The notes beneath the pieces are model-generated. The model was not told where the DNA came from. It worked only from the letters and a program-made list of their open reading frames with translations, and searched no databases. A program made the translations under genes and the position numbers. From NCBI RefSeq assembly GCF_004360145.1, contig NZ_SAIT01000023.1:1-36089 (forward strand): a stretch of DNA of 36,089 nucleotides. The letters run 5' to 3'. Shown here piece by piece: positions 33,201 to 36,089 of this stretch (position 1 is its first letter; each line of letters begins with the position of its first letter). The stretch is from Aliiroseovarius marinus (GTDB lineage: Bacteria; Pseudomonadota; Alphaproteobacteria; Rhodobacterales; Rhodobacteraceae).

Positions 33201-34645
33201 GCAAGGGGTTTCGTCTGCAAACCCTTGGGATCACGCTGGTCGTGGTCTCGTTCGCGATGGCATTCATCTCGGCATGGTTGTGGTTTGCGTCAAACCGCTC
33301 GTGGCAGGAACACCTGACCGGCAGCTATGTCACCGGCATCGCGCTTTATGAATCCCTGCGCACGGGTGCCGAGCCGCCTGAAGGCATCCACATCACTTCG
33401 CTGAACGCGATGGATGAAATTCTGGCCAGCCGCGGCGAGTTTTCGCGCCTGCCCGACATCCCCAAGCCCGCCTTCACCACCAATGTGTCAATCAAGGGTC
33501 CGGGCCGGGATCCGGTATCCGGCGAAACCCTGGTCCTCGGCATCGTGTCCGAGAACCTGCAATATTCGGTGTCTGAACTTGTCTCGAACGAAGGCCAGCC
33601 CGCCGCCCAGAAGTTCGGCAATGTCACGCGCCTGCTCGCGACCTATTGCAGCGAACCGATCCTCTTTGCCCGCATGGGGACACAACCATGGCTGCGCATC
33701 GACGGGCGCGCGGTCTGGGGCTGCGGCGCAGCGCCCAAAGATATGCGCGTGTTGGCCGTTCTGATGTGTCTGGTCGCCTTGGCCATCCTTGCCACGGTGG
33801 TGCGTGATACATCGGCCTATTTTGACCGCTTTGCGCGGGCCCTGCACAATCGACGCCGTCTGGGTGGGCCGGAAAGCTATGCCGTGCAAGGACCGGAAGA
33901 GCTGCGCGACATCGTTCTGGCGGTGAACAGCTATCTGGAAGATGAGCGCGCCCAACTGTCCAAACGCGCGACCGTTCTATCCGGCGTTAGCCATGACCTT
34001 GGCACCCCTGCCACCCGCTTGCGCCTGCGTACCGCGCTGATCGAGGACGCCGATCTGCGCGACAAGTTCGAAGCTGATATCGACAGCATGACCGAGATGA
34101 TCGAAAGCGTGCTGACCTATACCCGCGCCGAGTTAAATGAAGAAAACCCGCGGCAGGTATCACTGACCTCGATGATCGAGGCGCTCGTTGCGGATTACGA
34201 AGACTTGGACCAGCCCGTCGCGATCCGCACGCTCGAGCGGCCCTCGGTCGAAGGGGGACGCTCGGTGTTTGCCGCAACCCCCGGCCATGTGGCGCTGCCC
34301 AACATCCAACGCATCCTGATCACCGCCCGCCCTGTGTCCCTGAAACGCGCCATATCGAACCTGATCGAGAACGCGTTGAAATACGGTCGCCGCGCCACGG
34401 TCGAGCTGACGGCAAACGCCGATCACGCCACCATCGTGGTCGAGGACGAAGGATCGGGCATGTCCGCCGAAGACATCGAAGCCGTGGTCGCGCCGTTCAA
34501 GCGGGGGGAAAACACGCAAGCCGTGGATGGGTTCGGGCTGGGCCTGACCATCGTGGCAACGGTTGCCGAACAACATGGTGGGCGCCTCTATTTTGAAACC
34601 GGCGCGCATGGCTTGCGTGCCTGTCTCGAAATCTGCCGGAATTAA
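33197..34645 (+). CDS. Sensor histidine kinase (GtrS/GltS-like)
   Basis: A 482-residue membrane kinase. Membrane helices are at about 10-31 and 184-203, enclosing a periplasmic sensor of about 150 residues with two cysteines (151, 176); a HAMP-like segment follows, then the H-box with phospho-accepting His266 (SHDLGTP), N-box NLIENALKYG, G1 EDEGSGM and G2 GFGLGLTIV. It should phosphorylate the regulator encoded just upstream. HDLGTP has Gly where HDLRTP is usual, a change near the reactive His. The signal is probably a sugar or gluconate derivative, inferred from the GtrS-type locus. Confidence 0.86.
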   Translation: MSKGFRLQTLGITLVVVSFAMAFISAWLWFASNRSWQEHLTGSYVTGIALYESLRTGAEPPEGIHITSLNAMDEILASRGEFSRLPDIPKPAFTTNVSIKGPGRDPVSGETLVLGIVSENLQYSVSELVSNEGQPAAQKFGNVTRLLATYCSEPILFARMGTQPWLRIDGRAVWGCGAAPKDMRVLAVLMCLVALAILATVVRDTSAYFDRFARALHNRRRLGGPESYAVQGPEELRDIVLAVNSYLEDERAQLSKRATVLSGVSHDLGTPATRLRLRTALIEDADLRDKFEADIDSMTEMIESVLTYTRAELNEENPRQVSLTSMIEALVADYEDLDQPVAIRTLERPSVEGGRSVFAATPGHVALPNIQRILITARPVSLKRAISNLIENALKYGRRATVELTANADHATIVVEDEGSGMSAEDIEAVVAPFKRGENTQAVDGFGLGLTIVATVAEQHGGRLYFETGAHGLRACLEICRN

Positions 34646-34840
34646 GAAACGGGGCGTTCGGGTCAACCCGACGCACCCCCCCCCCGCAGCGCGTCTTGGA
34701 AGGCAATACGTTCGGTTGCCCGCAAAGTCGATTAGCACTCTCGGGACGGAGATGTTAGGAGACACCCAAACCCGCCAGAGTCACGTTTAGTGATCACACC
34801 CCGTACAGGTCCCTGCGCCTGCAAACCCAAGGAATGAACA
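34646..34840. other. Intergenic region with C-run before citrate synthase gene
   Basis: No credible gene is present. TCGGG-TCAA-CCCGA (34658-34671) could form a small hairpin extended by GCG/CGC after the histidine kinase stop, without a T-run, and is directly followed by a run of ten C (34676-34685). No clear sigma70 promoter for the downstream gene is recognisable; AGGAATGA-like sequence just before the ATG at 34841 is the likely ribosome site. Confidence 0.45.
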
Positions 34841-35974
34841 ATGACCGAGGATGTAAAAATCAACCGTGGCCTCAAGGGGATTTACTTTGAGCGCTCTGGC
34901 GTGTCGCATATCGACGGATCCAAGGGCGAGCTTCTGTATCGCGGGTACAGCATTCACGATCTGGCAACCCATTCCAGCTTCGAAGAGGTCTGCTTTCTTC
35001 TGATCCACGGCGAGCTGCCGACCGCAGAGCAGTTTGCCAGTTTTGATGCGCAACTGAAGGCCGCACGCGAACTGCCACAAGAGGTCTATGACATCATCCG
35101 TGCCTGCAAAGATGGGCATCCGATGGATGTGCTGCGCACAGCCGTCTCAGCCTTGGCCGCACTTGAACCCGGCAGTGCCGAGAAGGGCGAAGACGGCTTC
35201 CTGACGAACGGCATCCGTTTGATCGCGCAGGTGCCGATGATCATCGCAGCACACGAAGCCCTGCGCAACGGACGCGAACCCGTCGCCGCCGACCCGTCCC
35301 TGTCGCATGCCGCCAACTGGTTGTGGATGTTGAAAGGGGAACTGCCCTCTCCCGAAGCCGTGCGTCTGGCGGATGTCGATTTTATCCTGCACGCCGAACA
35401 CGGCGCAAATGCCTCGAGCTTCGCGGCCCGCGTCACCGTGGGGACCGAAGCCAATCTGCATGGCGCGATGGTCACGGCACTGTCGACGCTGGCGGGCCCA
35501 GCCCATGGCGGTGCCGCCGAGGATGTCATGAAAATGGTGCACGAGATCCAAGACCCCGCAAACGCCGCCGCTTACGTCAAATCGAAGCGCGAAAACCGCG
35601 AGGCCGTCACCGGATTTGGTCACCGCGTCTATCGCACCGAGGATCCACGCGCCCGCCACATGCGGGATGGCGTGAAGCAATTGGGCGAGGAAATGGGCGC
35701 ACCAGAATGGTACGAAATCCTTCAAGCTGTTGTCGATGCGATGAAGCCCTATTCTCGGCACGGGCTGAACGTGAATGTCGATTTCTACTCGGGTGTGGTC
35801 TATCAGCTGCACGGCATTCCGATGGATCTATACGTCCCGATCTTCGCCATTGGCCGTATGCCCGGGTGGCTGGTTCAATGTCTTGAACAACAGCGCCAGA
35901 ACATCCTGATCCGCCCCCTCACGCTCTATAACGGCCCCGAAAAACGCGACTATGTCGCTTTATCCGACCGGTAA
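34841..35974 (+). CDS. Citrate/2-methylcitrate synthase family enzyme
   Basis: A 377-residue member of the citrate synthase family, condensing oxaloacetate with acetyl-CoA or propionyl-CoA. Catalytic residues are present: His187 (HAEHGAN), His222 (GPAHGGA, usually GPLHGGA), His261 (GFGHRVY) and Asp314 (VNVDFYSG). The length fits the short Gram-positive/methylcitrate-type form rather than the about 430-residue hexameric, NADH-sensitive GltA. The first residues (IYFERSGVSHIDGSKGELLYRGY) match this short form. No prpB, prpD or other propionate gene is adjacent, so citrate and methylcitrate synthase activity cannot be separated. A strong terminator follows after about 70 bases. Confidence 0.88.
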   Translation: MTEDVKINRGLKGIYFERSGVSHIDGSKGELLYRGYSIHDLATHSSFEEVCFLLIHGELPTAEQFASFDAQLKAARELPQEVYDIIRACKDGHPMDVLRTAVSALAALEPGSAEKGEDGFLTNGIRLIAQVPMIIAAHEALRNGREPVAADPSLSHAANWLWMLKGELPSPEAVRLADVDFILHAEHGANASSFAARVTVGTEANLHGAMVTALSTLAGPAHGGAAEDVMKMVHEIQDPANAAAYVKSKRENREAVTGFGHRVYRTEDPRARHMRDGVKQLGEEMGAPEWYEILQAVVDAMKPYSRHGLNVNVDFYSGVVYQLHGIPMDLYVPIFAIGRMPGWLVQCLEQQRQNILIRPLTLYNGPEKRDYVALSDR

Positions 35975-36048
35975 AGAACGGGCCTGATCAGGGCCATGTT
36001 CATGTCGGCGGTTTAGCTGCACTGCCGGCCACATCTGGAACCCCAAAA

Positions 36049-36075
36049 AAAGGGCGGGGAATTTCCCCGCCCTTT
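36049..36075 (+). terminator. Intrinsic terminator after citrate synthase gene
   Basis: AAAGGGCGGGGA (36049-36060) pairs perfectly with TCCCCGCCCTTT (36064-36075) around a three-base loop, preceded by an A run and followed by a short T/C-rich tail. It is suited to termination in both directions, so a convergent gene probably lies beyond the window end. Confidence 0.85.
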
Positions 36076-36089
36076 CCGTTTCTCACCGC

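Noticed and set aside
35983-35992. Palindrome CCTGATCAGG after the citrate synthase-type gene
   Set aside because: Short, without a T-run, and a strong terminator lies just downstream; chance cannot be excluded.

Overview
The window looks like a chromosomal segment from a Rhodobacterales (Roseobacter-group) alphaproteobacterium able to respire nitrate. This rests on uniformly high GC, the style of the proteins, a narR-narK-narGHJI locus of the Paracoccus type, a SQR/DUF5368-like pair and a GtsA-like sugar ABC locus. Species cannot be fixed from sequence alone. There is no rRNA, tRNA, CRISPR array, insertion sequence or phage gene; the genes are tightly packed with short gaps.

Layout. (1) 235-1925 (+): a Tat-signal-bearing type II sulfide:quinone oxidoreductase and a small membrane protein, ending at a bidirectional terminator shared with a convergent cation/proton antiporter (3135-1978, -). 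(2) 3298-12627 (+): an XRE-cupin regulator, an Old Yellow Enzyme/TMADH-type flavo-iron-sulfur oxidoreductase, then a tightly coupled set of acyl-CoA synthetase, fused E1 alpha-beta 2-oxoacid dehydrogenase, lipoyl E2 and a stand-alone acyl carrier protein, followed by an 8-oxoguanine deaminase-like amidohydrolase. (3) A divergent pair: acyl-CoA dehydrogenase (-) and AraC-type regulator (+). (4) 26145-14945 (-): the nitrate respiration operon narK1-narK2-narG-narH-narJ-narI-ppiC-DUF2478, with a cysteine-less FNR-family regulator (NarR type, +) diverging from its head and two FNR-type boxes between them. (5) 32235-27148 (-): sugar ABC transporter (binding protein, two permeases, ATPase) plus glucokinase; diverging from it a response regulator/histidine kinase pair (+), the same gene set as the Pseudomonas gltR-gtrS/gtsABCD/glk locus. 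(6) A citrate synthase-family gene closes the window before a strong terminator.

How the genes fit together: sulfide and organic substrates feed electrons to the quinone pool, and NarGHI can draw from it. The sugar locus supplies glucose-6-phosphate under likely two-component control. The E1/E2/ACP/acyl-CoA synthetase cluster is the least explained part and the best candidate for an undescribed system: a lipoate-dependent 2-oxoacid (or acyloin) cleaving enzyme with a dedicated carrier protein, no E3 gene beside it, and an activating enzyme in the same transcript. Regulatory signals of note are four FNR-type palindromes, five in-register decamers with four TGTTRC hexamers ahead of the sugar/two-component genes, and several operator-like palindromes.
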